Shown in pieces: positions 8,560 through 17,848 of a stretch of DNA of 64,000 nt. Under the pieces are notes generated by a model. The model had not been told where the DNA came from. It did not search any database and was given only the letters and a program-made list of their open reading frames with translations. The DNA comes from DATFVA01 sp963747755 (GTDB taxonomy: Bacteria; Bacteroidota; Ignavibacteria; Ignavibacteriales; Ignavibacteriaceae). The stretch's first letter is position 1; each line of letters starts with the position of its first letter. The DNA lies in assembly GCA_963747755.1 (NCBI GenBank), contig CAVVGK010000018.1:62001-126000 (forward strand), written 5' to 3'. Made by a program: the position numbers and the translations under genes.

Positions 8560-9567
8560 ATGGAAAAATTGAAAGTTGGAATAGTCGGAACAGGTCATCT
8601 CGGAAAACTGCATGCAAAAATGTTTACTGCGATTCCAAACTCCGGATTAACAGGTGTTTATGATGTTAACCAGCTTCAATCAAAAGCGGTAAGTGAGGAA
8701 TTCGGAACCGAAGTCTTTAATAATCTTCCTGATTTGCTCAAAGAAGTTGATGCAGTTTCTATTGCTGCCACTACAAGTGCTCACTATGAACTTGCTAAAG
8801 AATGCCTGAATGCAGGAAAACATACATTTATAGAAAAACCGATAACAACCACAATTCCCCAGGCCGAAGAGCTCGTAAAACTCGCTGCGGATAAGAATCT
8901 GAATCTCCAGGTGGGACATATAGAGCGATTTAATCCCGCACTGGTATCGCTGGAACAATATATTCTTGAACCCAAGTTTATCCAGACAGACAGGCTTGCC
9001 CAATTTAACCCGCGTGGTACCGACGTTGCCGTTGTACTGGATCTTATGATTCACGATATTGATATAATTCTGAGCCTGATTAAAAGCAAGGTTCAGCAGA
9101 TCGATGCTTCGGGAGTTGCTGTGGTTTCAGATTCTATTGACATAGCAAATGCAAGAATTAAGTTCGAAAACGGTGCAGTTGCCAACGTTACCGCAAGCAG
9201 AATATCGCAAAAGAAAATGAGGAAGATGAGAATATTCCAGAGAGATAATTATATCTCTCTCGATTTTACTACGGGTCTTTCCGAAGTCTACCGGCTTGTG
9301 CCTCTTAATCAGGATACGGGGATGACAACGATTTCATTCGGTGAGATCGGGGTAGGGGAGAAGAAGAAGCGGGTTATATATGAGCAGCCCGAAATAAAGG
9401 AACAGAACGCGCTGCAGTATGAACTTCAGCTGTTCGTCGATTCGGTGGTGAATAATACAAAACCAGTGGTCTCCGGTGAAGAAGGGCTTCGCGCTCTTCG
9501 TGTTGCAGAGCAGATACTCCAGAAGATAGGTGAGTCGCAAAAGCTGATCTTATCCAATTCCAATTGA
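8560..9567 (+). CDS. Gfo/Idh/MocA family oxidoreductase
   Basis: 335-residue NAD(P)-dependent sugar or cyclitol dehydrogenase-like enzyme. The N-terminal Rossmann fold has GIVGTGHLGKLHA (residues about 7-19). The family motif EKPITTT (about residues 89-95) carries the conserved Lys, and VLDLMIHDIDIIL holds the active-site His/Asp. Length is typical. In Bacteroidota/Chlorobi genomes a similar protein often lies near lipid A or envelope genes (UDP-sugar dehydrogenase-like), and an LptD-like gene follows 2 kb downstream. The substrate cannot be read from sequence. It starts 9 bases after the frameshifted plug gene; the next lipoprotein start is 11 bases after its stop. Confidence 0.9.
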   Translation: MEKLKVGIVGTGHLGKLHAKMFTAIPNSGLTGVYDVNQLQSKAVSEEFGTEVFNNLPDLLKEVDAVSIAATTSAHYELAKECLNAGKHTFIEKPITTTIPQAEELVKLAADKNLNLQVGHIERFNPALVSLEQYILEPKFIQTDRLAQFNPRGTDVAVVLDLMIHDIDIILSLIKSKVQQIDASGVAVVSDSIDIANARIKFENGAVANVTASRISQKKMRKMRIFQRDNYISLDFTTGLSEVYRLVPLNQDTGMTTISFGEIGVGEKKKRVIYEQPEIKEQNALQYELQLFVDSVVNNTKPVVSGEEGLRALRVAEQILQKIGESQKLILSNSN

Positions 9568-9578
9568 AGGTGATGAAT

Positions 9579-10187
9579 ATGAAGAAACTATATGTATACA
9601 CGCTTATATTGCTCTTTACTGTAAGCGGATGCAGCGTTTATCAATCGCTGGTCAATTTATCGAGACTTCAGTTCAAGCTTGGTAATGTTAATGGTTTTGC
9701 TCTCAATGGTGTCAATCTGTCCGGGAAGTCCAGATTATCCGACTTCAGTTCAATAGAAATTCTCCGGATATCTCAGGCTGTAGCTAACGGATCACTTCCT
9801 GTTTCTTTTGTGCTGAATGTTCAGGCGAAAAATCCAAACGACGGTACAGGCGGTTATCCAAACACTAATGCCACAATTACAAATTTTCCCTGGAGACTGC
9901 TTATAAATGGTAATGAGACAATTTCCGGAGGATTAAAAAACGAAGTGTCTGTTCCGGGAACAGGCGAAGTAAGTGTTATCCCCATCCAGATGAGCCTTGA
10001 CCTGGTTAAGTTCTTTCAGAATAAGGGATATGAAGATTTAATCAATCTGGCGCTGGCAATTGGAGGCAATAAAGGCTCCTCTTCAAATCTGACTCTTTAT
10101 GCTCGTCCTACAGTATCGACCACAATAGGACCGATTCAATACCCTGAGGAATTAAGAATAGTGAGCGTTGGTTTTACAAATAAATGA
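9579..10187 (+). CDS. Lipoprotein, LEA14-like
   Basis: 202 residues from ATG 9579, which has a ribosome-binding site (GAAGGTGA) at 9566-9573; an in-frame TTG at 9564 and ATG at 9573 are less well spaced. A lipoprotein signal ends at Cys18 (TVSGC). The mature part is rich in beta-strand pattern with phrases such as VSFVLNVQAKNPN and NFPWRLLINGNE. These resemble the LEA type-2/LEA14 (water stress and hypersensitive response) domain found in many Bacteroidota lipoproteins. Likely anchored in the outer or inner membrane facing the periplasm. Function unknown. Probably co-transcribed with the preceding oxidoreductase. Confidence 0.75.
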   Translation: MKKLYVYTLILLFTVSGCSVYQSLVNLSRLQFKLGNVNGFALNGVNLSGKSRLSDFSSIEILRISQAVANGSLPVSFVLNVQAKNPNDGTGGYPNTNATITNFPWRLLINGNETISGGLKNEVSVPGTGEVSVIPIQMSLDLVKFFQNKGYEDLINLALAIGGNKGSSSNLTLYARPTVSTTIGPIQYPEELRIVSVGFTNK

Positions 10188-10271
10188 AACTAACCTCTAT
10201 TTAATTCTCATGGGCCATATTGATGTTTGAGAATGTAATAAAGCTTACATTTTTGAAATTTCTTTGCTCAT

Positions 10272-10305
10272 TTTGGAATAAAAATCCCTAATAAATTTAT
10301 ATTTG
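10272..10305 (+). promoter_or_regulatory. Candidate Bacteroidota-type promoter upstream of glk
   Basis: TTTG at 10272-10275 and TATATTTG at 10298-10305 with 22 bases between them, about 70 bases before the glucokinase start. The -7 element matches TAnnTTTG exactly; the spacing is slightly long. Confidence 0.38.
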
Positions 10306-10376
10306 TTTATAGTAATTCAGTATTTTACCGTTTTCGGGATAACTTTATAAAAATTCAGGAAAAGACGGAATGAGTA

Positions 10377-11339
10377 ATGGCTAAAACAGATAAATATACA
10401 CTTGGGGTTGACCTCGGTGGAACGAGTGTGAAAATAGGGATAGTATCCGAAAAAGGGAAAATAAATAAGAAGATTTCCGTTGAGACGCATGCTTCTGATG
10501 GTCCCGATGCTGTGGTTGAACAGATTAAAAAAGGAATACATGAAATTCTCGGGAAAACAAATAAGAAAATCTACGGGATAGGTATCGGAGCTCCCGGCGT
10601 TGTCTCGGTTAAAAAGGGCACAGTAGAGAATCCTCCAAATTTTCCGGGATGGGAAAAAGTAAACCTTGGTAAACTGATAGAGAAAGAATTTGATAAAAAA
10701 GTTTTCGTTGAAAATGATGCAAATGCTGCCGCAATTGGTGAACTGATATTCGGAGTGGGGAAGAAGTATGCTTCCTTTATTATGGTGACCCTCGGAACCG
10801 GGGTTGGAGGCGGGATCATAATAAATAATAAGATATACAGGGGTGAATTCGGCGCCGCTGGTGAAATAGGACATTTAACTATCGACCACAAAGGACCCCG
10901 GTGCAACTGCGGCTCTTTCGGGTGCATAGAAGCTTACGTCGGCAACCATTATCTTGTGGGCAGGATTAAGAAAGAAATGCCTGATCATCCGGATTCAAAA
11001 ATATGGGAGCTGATAGATAATGATCTTGAACAGCTTAGTCCTCGTATTATTGACACCGCCTCTGAAGAGGGCGACAGTTACGCTCAGTCAATCGTGAAAC
11101 AAATGGGTTACTATCTTGGATGTGCCATGGCTTCTGTCAGCAACTTGCTCGATGTGAGTACTTTTATTATCGGCGGCGGTGTATCGGGATTCGGAAAACC
11201 TTTGTTTGATTCTATCAGGGAGACTGCTTCATCACGGGTATTGACCCCTCTGCGTGATAGAATTGAGGTTCACCCTGCAAAGTTAAAGAATGATGCCGGG
11301 ATAAAAGGGGCATCTGCTTTAGTGTTTTATAAATCCTGA
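10377..11339 (+). CDS. glk: ROK-family glucokinase
   Basis: 320-residue ATP-dependent sugar kinase that phosphorylates glucose to glucose-6-phosphate in the cytosol. N-terminal ATP-binding motif DLGGTSVK starts at Asp12. The ROK zinc motif CNCGSFGCIE (Cys176, Cys178, Cys183) and the preceding GEIGHLTID are present, as is the sugar-binding ENDANAAAIGE. A ROK kinase for another sugar (such as N-acetylmannosamine) cannot be excluded, but the residues match glucokinase-type ROK proteins. It has its own leader of about 190 bases with a likely promoter. The LptD-like gene follows after 42 bases. Confidence 0.88.
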   Translation: MAKTDKYTLGVDLGGTSVKIGIVSEKGKINKKISVETHASDGPDAVVEQIKKGIHEILGKTNKKIYGIGIGAPGVVSVKKGTVENPPNFPGWEKVNLGKLIEKEFDKKVFVENDANAAAIGELIFGVGKKYASFIMVTLGTGVGGGIIINNKIYRGEFGAAGEIGHLTIDHKGPRCNCGSFGCIEAYVGNHYLVGRIKKEMPDHPDSKIWELIDNDLEQLSPRIIDTASEEGDSYAQSIVKQMGYYLGCAMASVSNLLDVSTFIIGGGVSGFGKPLFDSIRETASSRVLTPLRDRIEVHPAKLKNDAGIKGASALVFYKS

Positions 11340-11381
11340 GGACAAGCTTATTTTTGAATTATTCTTCATATCAATTCTGAA

Positions 11382-13919
11382 ATGAGAAATTTCTTACTGA
11401 TATTAATATTGCTATCTGTCCAGGAATTTGCTCAGCAAATTGATTCTACGGGGCTGGTTCCTCCTGATTCAATCAACTCACCTGTTATTGATTCACTTCT
11501 AACCTCTGACTCTGTTAAAACTAAACCCGGAGATATTGATACGGTTATAAATGCAAGTTCGTCTGATTCTTTGGTATTTGTGATTGGTCAGAAGGAAATG
11601 TATTTGTACGGTAAAAGTGAAATTCAGTATAAACAAACGAATCTCACCGCAGCAAATATTAAGGTCGATTTCGAAACCGGGGGCGTGGAGGCGGAAGGTG
11701 TTCCTACTGATACTTCTGAGAAATATGCAGGCACGCCTGTGCTGGTGGATAAGGGTGAAAAGTATGAAGGTTTCCGGATGAGGTTTAATTTTAAAAACCA
11801 GCGGGGTTTTATTGCTTCGGCAGCCACCGAAAATGAAGGCGCCTATTATACTGGCTCGAAAATAAAACGAGTTGATAAGGACACTTATTTTATCAAGGAT
11901 GGTATTTATACAACCTGCGATAAAGAGGATCCTGATTATTATTTCTATGCCCCTAAAATGAAGGTGGAACAGAAACAGGAGGTGATGGCTGAATGGATCT
12001 GGCTTTTTGTCGGTGATGTACCTCTTCCTGTACCTCTTCCTTTTGCTGTTTTTCCGCTTCAGTCTGGCAGAAGATCAGGTATTATACCACCTGTCTTCGG
12101 TGATGATGGAACTTATGGAAAATATTTTGGCCGGTTCGGATACTTCTGGGCGATAAGTGATTATATGGACTGGAGCCTTACAGGCGATTATTATACGCGC
12201 GGCAGCTATCGCGCTAATTCCCGTTTCCGTTATGCGGAACGATATAATTTTACCGGTACCCTGCAGGGTGATTATTCTGATTTGATATCAGGACTGACGT
12301 CCGATCCTGACAGATCTGAAAGAATCGACTGGAGAATTAAATGGAGTCATAACCAGTCTTTTACTCCCACCATGAGGTTCGATGCTAACCTCGAATTTAC
12401 ATCGGGCAATTACCTTTCAAGAAATGTTACAGATTTTAATGAACTTCTGCGAAATGAAATTGTTTCTAATGCAACATTTTCAAAAACATGGGATGAATCG
12501 GGCAACAGTCTTTCTGGCAGCTATACCAGGAGACAGGTTCTGCAGACGGGCGATATTCACGAAGTTCTGCCAAGTCTTACTTTTACTAAATCTCAGAGTT
12601 ACCCTTTCCGCGGTAATGGGGTGGGAGAACAGAAATGGTATGAGCTGTTCGGCTATAGCTATACGGGGCAGTTTGAAAATGACAGAATTAAGACGGGAGG
12701 ACATCTTAACATAAGGGGAGGATTTAATCATCAGATATCAGCCGGACTTTCACCCAAATTAGGTCATATCAGCATCGCACCTTCAGTACGGTACCAGGAA
12801 AGGTGGTACAATAAAAGAGTCGTTTATGAAAGGGCAGTATCACCAACAACAGGAAACGACACTACTTTTATTAACGATGAGCATGAACTGAATTTTGTCA
12901 GGACATTTGGTATGGGCGTAACTGCCTCCACAAAGTTTTATGGTGTTTTTCCCGTGAACAGCTTCGGAGTTAATGCTGTAAGGCATACTGTTAATCCCAG
13001 TATTTCATATAATTATAACCCTGATTTTTCCAAACCGTTCTGGGGCTATTATGATTCATACATTGATCCGAACAATAAGGTAATTCACTATGATAAGTTC
13101 CAGCGGGAGGTATTCGGAGGAGCCCCCTCCAATGAATCGCAAAGTATTACATTTTCTCTCGGTAATATTTTTGAGATGAAAACGCTGCCGGATGTTTCAG
13201 ATACTACTTCAAAAGAGAAAAAAATCCAGTTGCTGAACTTATCGGCAGCAATGAGCTACAATTTTGCTGCTGATAGTATGAAACTTTCCGATCTTGGAGT
13301 GCAGTACAGAACCCAGGTAGGCGACTGGTTCAATTTCTCGGGAAGTACGAATTTTACTCCCTATGATTATACGGCCGATAAAACAAGGATCAATAAATTT
13401 CTTATAAATGAAGGGAAAGGACTGCTGCGGCTTACAAAATTCAGTTTCTCAATTTCAACTAGTCTATCCGGCGAAAGGCTAAAGTCAGCTGAAGATAAAC
13501 AGCCGCCCGAAGGAGAATATGAGCTCCAGAACGGGGATAATGTTTATAAAGGAATTTATTCAGAAAAAGAAGCTGATTTTACGATTCCATGGGATCTTAA
13601 TCTGTCTTATAATTATTCATTAAGCAAACCCATCCCTTCTCAGAAATCAGAATTTTCAAACTTGAGCGGGGGGATAAACTTTAACCTTACCCCGAACTGG
13701 AAGTTCTCATTTACCGGAAGTTATGATTTCCAAAGGCACGAGTTCGCTGCTCCCCAGATAAAAATTTCACGCGACCTCCACTGCTGGCTGATGAATTTCA
13801 CCTGGAACCCGATTGGTACCTACCGTGGATACAGATTTGAGATTAGAGTGAAAGCGCCTCAGCTGCAGGACTTGAAAGTCACTAAACAAGATCAATTCTA
13901 CAGCGGAAGGGGGTATTAA
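11382..13919 (+). CDS. lptD: LPS-assembly protein LptD-like outer-membrane barrel
   Basis: 845 residues with an N-terminal signal peptide. After a low-complexity Ser/Asp/Thr segment (about residues 20-60) comes an OstA/LptD N-domain: GKSEIQYKQTNLTAANIKVD and the DTYFIKDGIYTTCD motif. Both are typical of the jellyroll that receives lipopolysaccharide from LptA. The C-terminal 600 residues alternate aromatic and polar residues as in a large beta barrel. The stretch VPLPFAVFPLQSGRRSG is characteristic of LptD plugs/barrels. LptD inserts LPS into the outer leaflet. The end abuts the next gene with 2 bases between. A general OstA-like protein is the only alternative. Confidence 0.88.
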   Translation: MRNFLLILILLSVQEFAQQIDSTGLVPPDSINSPVIDSLLTSDSVKTKPGDIDTVINASSSDSLVFVIGQKEMYLYGKSEIQYKQTNLTAANIKVDFETGGVEAEGVPTDTSEKYAGTPVLVDKGEKYEGFRMRFNFKNQRGFIASAATENEGAYYTGSKIKRVDKDTYFIKDGIYTTCDKEDPDYYFYAPKMKVEQKQEVMAEWIWLFVGDVPLPVPLPFAVFPLQSGRRSGIIPPVFGDDGTYGKYFGRFGYFWAISDYMDWSLTGDYYTRGSYRANSRFRYAERYNFTGTLQGDYSDLISGLTSDPDRSERIDWRIKWSHNQSFTPTMRFDANLEFTSGNYLSRNVTDFNELLRNEIVSNATFSKTWDESGNSLSGSYTRRQVLQTGDIHEVLPSLTFTKSQSYPFRGNGVGEQKWYELFGYSYTGQFENDRIKTGGHLNIRGGFNHQISAGLSPKLGHISIAPSVRYQERWYNKRVVYERAVSPTTGNDTTFINDEHELNFVRTFGMGVTASTKFYGVFPVNSFGVNAVRHTVNPSISYNYNPDFSKPFWGYYDSYIDPNNKVIHYDKFQREVFGGAPSNESQSITFSLGNIFEMKTLPDVSDTTSKEKKIQLLNLSAAMSYNFAADSMKLSDLGVQYRTQVGDWFNFSGSTNFTPYDYTADKTRINKFLINEGKGLLRLTKFSFSISTSLSGERLKSAEDKQPPEGEYELQNGDNVYKGIYSEKEADFTIPWDLNLSYNYSLSKPIPSQKSEFSNLSGGINFNLTPNWKFSFTGSYDFQRHEFAAPQIKISRDLHCWLMNFTWNPIGTYRGYRFEIRVKAPQLQDLKVTKQDQFYSGRGY

Positions 13920-13921
13920 TC

Positions 13922-14380
13922 GTGAGAAAATATATTATCGACGGAAATAATCTTATAGGTAAAATCAAATCGCTTCAGAACCTGCAGAATAGCGATAAAC
14001 AATCGGCACGTGAAAAGCTTGCCTTTCTGATCGAGAGTTACTTTCGGGAAAAAAAAGCTAAAGTTTCTCTTCATTTTGATGGATTTCAGAATATTCCTAT
14101 AAAAATGGCTTCTGCCAAAGTAATCTATTCTGAGAACAAAACAGCAGATGAGAGAATTAAATCCGAAATCTCGGTATCTAAAAATCCAAAGCTTATAACA
14201 GTCGTTACCTCGGATAATAATTTGAAGGAATTCGCCCGGGTTTGCAGTGCATCTGTAATCTCCTCAGAAGACTTTGCTGCTGAGTTAAGCAGGAGAAATG
14301 ATAAAGATGAAGAAGAACAGCGTATACGTGCTATAAACAGTGTTGAAGAATTCAAAAAAATATTCAATGTGAAAAAATAA
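13922..14380 (+). CDS. NYN domain (YacP-like) RNase-type protein
   Basis: 152 residues from a GTG start 2 bases after the lptD stop. IIDGNNLIGKIKS at the N-terminus carries the conserved Asp8 and Asn of NYN/PIN-like nucleases. VVTSDNNLKEFARVC in the middle matches the second acidic motif (SDN). The YacP/Rae1 group includes ribosome-associated mRNA endonucleases in Firmicutes; activity here is inferred. The C-terminus is highly charged. Placement after lptD looks like transcriptional convenience, perhaps translational coupling, rather than shared pathway. Confidence 0.8.
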   Translation: MRKYIIDGNNLIGKIKSLQNLQNSDKQSAREKLAFLIESYFREKKAKVSLHFDGFQNIPIKMASAKVIYSENKTADERIKSEISVSKNPKLITVVTSDNNLKEFARVCSASVISSEDFAAELSRRNDKDEEEQRIRAINSVEEFKKIFNVKK

Positions 14381-14560
14381 TATACCACAGCTGCTTTTTT
14401 TATTCCCTTTTATTAATTTATTTTATATCTTCAAATGGAAATCACAGGATTCGGAGTACACTTAGATGAATTCAAAAATCTCACCCGATAACGTATAATA
14501 TATTGACCAATTTAAATAATATAATTAACCAGTCATCTTCAATCTTAATCGCGAGGTGTT

Positions 14561-16837
14561 ATGTATAGTGAAATATACAGGAAAAACTCATTCCTTTTCA
14601 TTTTACCATTGTTAATGTTCTTTACAACTCTAGCCTATTCACAGGGAGATAATCCAAGAATTGACCATCTTCCTCCGGACGTGATAAATTCTTATGTTCC
14701 GGAAAATTATATTACTGACGTAATTACCGTGGATGGATTCGATAACTTCAACCTGGGTGTTGATTTCGGTGAGCCGCATATGTCTGTAAATCCAACCGAT
14801 CCCCTTGAATATTTTAATGCTTTTAATATAAATGGAGCTCACAGGACTTACGACGGCCACGACTGGCTCGCTTCCACTCCTTCATTTGGTACTAGTGTAC
14901 AAGGAGATCCTGTTACAGCTTATGATAGTCTTGGGAATCTGTATTATATGCAGATGTATGGTAGTATTTCGGGTGCAAAGGTAATCCGTTCAGCTGATAA
15001 TGGACAGTCTTGGACAACTGCAGTAAATGCAGTGAGCGGCGGCGACAAATGCTGGATGGCTGCAGATCAGACAAGCGGTCCTTTTGCAAATTATGTCTAT
15101 GCTACAATGACCAGCACAAGTTTTGCCGGCCATAACTTTGCCCGCAGCACAGACCTGGGAGCAACATTCACCCAGACATTTACAACAAGTAGTTCACCTC
15201 TGCCTGGTGCTATGGTTGCGGTAGGTCCTAATGTATTAGGAGGCGATGTCTCTGGTGGTTGCGTGTATTTTGCAACGAATGAAGGTAATAGCTTTGCTGC
15301 AACGTACAGATTTTATCGTTCTACCGATGGCGGTGCAACATTTACCTTAATGTCCTCACAGAATTTTGCCGGTTATGTCGGCACAAATGTGAACGGCAGA
15401 AATTCGGTTCAGAATATGAGAACACGACCTTATCCGTTTATAACTGCCGATAATAGCTACGGTCCGTACAGAGGACGGCTCTATCTTGTGTATACAACAA
15501 ATGCCCCTGCAGGTAATGGGAATAAACCTGATATTTTCTGCCGTTATTCGGATGACCAGGGTGCAACTTGGTCGGCTGCAGTCACAGTTAATGATGATGC
15601 GAATTCAGCCAATAATAATCAATGGCATCCTTCCACCTGGTGCGATACAGAAACAGGCAGGTTGTTTATCAAATGGATGGATACTCGCGATACGCCAACT
15701 TCCGACAGCGCGTATATTTATGCCAGCTACTCTGATGACGGTGGTCAGACTTTTGCCGTTAACCAGAAAATTTCAAACGTTAAGATGAAAATTAACTGTA
15801 CAACATGCGGCGGTGGTGGAACTCCCAGATACCAGGGTGATTATGACGCTATAACTTCCGCCGGGAATATTTCTATGTCGGTATGGACTGACTTCAGAAA
15901 TGGAAGCTTTGCCAGTTATACCGGGTATTTCCCTGATTTTGCATTGACAGTTTCTCCGCAGAATAATACCGTTGGGAATACAAATGATCAGACGGATTAT
16001 ACTATCGAAATTCCCGAAGTTACTCTTTTTGACGGAGAGGCAATGTTTACGGCTAATATTGATCCGGTTCCTGCTACAGGATCCTTCGATGTTACATTTG
16101 ATCCGGGTAATACGATCACTTCTTTCCCTGGCAGCATAACAATGACAGTTCATACGGTCGGTACGGTTCCTAATGGTACATACACTGTCAAGGTTCAGGG
16201 TGAGGGAGTAACAAGCATTCCGGTTCATAGGAGGGAAGTTACTCTTGAGGTTATTGATAATGTTCCTGTTGAATTAACATCCTTTACTGCGAATATGCAA
16301 AAAAGTAATGTTATGCTTAGCTGGGTTACAGCTACTGAATTAAATAACAGCGGATTTGAAATCCAGAGAAGTATTCAAGTAGAAAATGAGAAGGCTGCCT
16401 GGAACAAAATCGGCTTTATCAAAGGAAACGGCAGCAGTACTGAATCGCATGCATATTCATTTTCTGATGAGAATATTGTAAAACCTGGTCACTATTCATA
16501 CCGCCTGAAACAAATTGATTTGGACGGTAGGTATGCTTACTCTCCTGTGGCTGAGATTGAGGTTAACAAACCAACAAGATACTACCTTAGTCAGAACTAC
16601 CCGAATCCTTTCAATCCGACAACCAGTATTGAGTTCTCAACTCCTGAAAGAAGTCACGTTTCTTTGACGGTGTATGATGTTCTCGGTAATAAAGTAGCTA
16701 CCCTCGTTGACGGTTGGATGGAATCGACTAATCATAAGGTCATATTTAACGCTGCAAACCTTGCTAGCGGAATTTATTACTATACTCTGTCAACAGGAAA
16801 CTTCACGTCAACTAAGAAGTTAATCCTGCTGAAGTAA
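14561..16837 (+). CDS. Secreted sialidase/BNR-type propeller protein with T9SS sorting domain
   Basis: 758 residues: signal peptide (1-29), then a domain of about 450 residues with Asp-box/BNR repeats (SADNGQSWT, STDGGATFT, SDDQGATWSAA, SDDGGQTFAV). This is the six-bladed propeller pattern of sialidase-fold proteins. A beta-sandwich region follows (500-570), then an Fn3-like VELTSFTAN segment, and the final 80 residues are a type A T9SS sorting domain (QNYPNPFNPTT to the last Lys). The protein should cross the outer membrane through the type IX system and be released or surface-attached. True sialidase catalytic residues cannot be confirmed; many such Ignavibacteria proteins have unknown ligand. 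It is monocistronic with its own terminator. Confidence 0.85.
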   Translation: MYSEIYRKNSFLFILPLLMFFTTLAYSQGDNPRIDHLPPDVINSYVPENYITDVITVDGFDNFNLGVDFGEPHMSVNPTDPLEYFNAFNINGAHRTYDGHDWLASTPSFGTSVQGDPVTAYDSLGNLYYMQMYGSISGAKVIRSADNGQSWTTAVNAVSGGDKCWMAADQTSGPFANYVYATMTSTSFAGHNFARSTDLGATFTQTFTTSSSPLPGAMVAVGPNVLGGDVSGGCVYFATNEGNSFAATYRFYRSTDGGATFTLMSSQNFAGYVGTNVNGRNSVQNMRTRPYPFITADNSYGPYRGRLYLVYTTNAPAGNGNKPDIFCRYSDDQGATWSAAVTVNDDANSANNNQWHPSTWCDTETGRLFIKWMDTRDTPTSDSAYIYASYSDDGGQTFAVNQKISNVKMKINCTTCGGGGTPRYQGDYDAITSAGNISMSVWTDFRNGSFASYTGYFPDFALTVSPQNNTVGNTNDQTDYTIEIPEVTLFDGEAMFTANIDPVPATGSFDVTFDPGNTITSFPGSITMTVHTVGTVPNGTYTVKVQGEGVTSIPVHRREVTLEVIDNVPVELTSFTANMQKSNVMLSWVTATELNNSGFEIQRSIQVENEKAAWNKIGFIKGNGSSTESHAYSFSDENIVKPGHYSYRLKQIDLDGRYAYSPVAEIEVNKPTRYYLSQNYPNPFNPTTSIEFSTPERSHVSLTVYDVLGNKVATLVDGWMESTNHKVIFNAANLASGIYYYTLSTGNFTSTKKLILLK

Positions 16838-16880
16838 GTTCAGTTAAAATTTACATCCGGTTATCAGCCGGAAAACTATA

Positions 16881-16910
16881 AAGGCTGCCCATTACGGGCA
16901 GCCTTTTTTT
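16881..16910 (+). terminator. Intrinsic terminator after T9SS propeller gene
   Basis: AAGGCTGCCC (16881-16890) and GGGCAGCCTT (16896-16905) pair perfectly around ATTAC and are followed by a T run. Confidence 0.92.
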
Positions 16911-16920
16911 GTGCTTGTTT

Positions 16921-17052
16921 CAACTGCATTCCTCATGTTTTAACCGCATTGCCGTCGTGTTTTAACCGAATTGCCTGTGTTTTAACTGCATTGCCGTCGT
17001 GTTTTAACTGCATTGCCGTCGTGTTTTAACTGCATTGCCGTCTGTTTTAAGC
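16921..17052. repeat. Tandem 22-bp unit array A
   Basis: About seven imperfect head-to-tail copies of a unit close to GCATTGCCGTCGTGTTTTAA, with deletions in some copies. The unit resembles one arm of the CCGTCGG...CCGACGG hairpin seen at 51.1 kb, so it looks like slippage expansion of a REP-like palindrome. Confidence 0.8.
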
Positions 17053-17215
17053 GTCGTGTTTTAACCGACGGAAAATAGTAATGCTAAATAACATTCAGGC
17101 TTTAGCCCCATTAATAATCAAACAGTAAAATTAAAATGTGGCTAAAGCCGGATAATAATAGAGGATTCACAGAGCCCGTTGGCTGAAGCCAAACGGCAAT
17201 AAAGCTAAAGCCGAA
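17053..17215. repeat. 163-bp repeat, copy 1
   Basis: First of three copies that appear identical. The unit holds three inverted-repeat cores: GTCG...CGAC at its start, GGCTTTAGCC paired with GGCTAAAGCC in the middle, and CGTTGGCT...AGCCAAACG near the end. No coding potential. Copy 1 is followed by a 75-bp linker (17216-17290) that also follows copy 2, so the duplicated block is about 238 bp. Confidence 0.92.
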
Positions 17216-17285
17216 TGCCTTTTCTAATGGATATTAGTATTAAATGCATTGCTACTATATAATGCTGATATTGCCATCGTGTTTT

Positions 17286-17359
17286 AACTGCATTGCCGTC
17301 GTGTTTTAAGCGAATTGCCTGTGTTTTAACTGCATTGCCTGTGTTTTAACCGCATTGCC
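17286..17359. repeat. Tandem 22-bp unit array B
   Basis: Four to five degenerate copies of the same GCATTGCC(GTC)GTGTTTTAA unit as in array A, between the linker of copy 1 and copy 2 of the 163-bp repeat. Confidence 0.75.
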
Positions 17360-17522
17360 GTCGTGTTTTAACCGACGGAAAATAGTAATGCTAAATAACA
17401 TTCAGGCTTTAGCCCCATTAATAATCAAACAGTAAAATTAAAATGTGGCTAAAGCCGGATAATAATAGAGGATTCACAGAGCCCGTTGGCTGAAGCCAAA
17501 CGGCAATAAAGCTAAAGCCGAA
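17360..17522. repeat. 163-bp repeat, copy 2
   Basis: Same sequence as copy 1 over its full length by eye, starting 307 bases after it. Followed at 17523-17597 by the same 75-bp linker as copy 1. Confidence 0.92.
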
Positions 17523-17610
17523 TGCCTTTTCTAATGGATATTAGTATTAAATGCATTGCTACTATATAATGCTGATATTGCCATCGTGTTTTAACTGATG
17601 TTGCATTGCC

Positions 17611-17773
17611 GTCGTGTTTTAACCGACGGAAAATAGTAATGCTAAATAACATTCAGGCTTTAGCCCCATTAATAATCAAACAGTAAAATTAAAATGTGGC
17701 TAAAGCCGGATAATAATAGAGGATTCACAGAGCCCGTTGGCTGAAGCCAAACGGCAATAAAGCTAAAGCCGAA
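17611..17773. repeat. 163-bp repeat, copy 3
   Basis: Third identical copy, 251 bases after copy 2. The downstream linker is absent; the sequence diverges directly after the unit and runs to the 3' end of the convergent gene at 17849. Confidence 0.92.
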
Positions 17774-17848
17774 CAGCAATATACTCCGGGAATAGAATTG
17801 AAGCCAGGGGCATAGAGCTAAGACCAATAGCCAGATCAAAGCCCTTTT

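Noticed and set aside
16921..17773. CRISPR array in the 17-kb repeat region
   Set aside because: Repeats are long, irregularly spaced and partly directly abutting, the linkers are themselves duplicated rather than unique spacers, and no cas gene is present.
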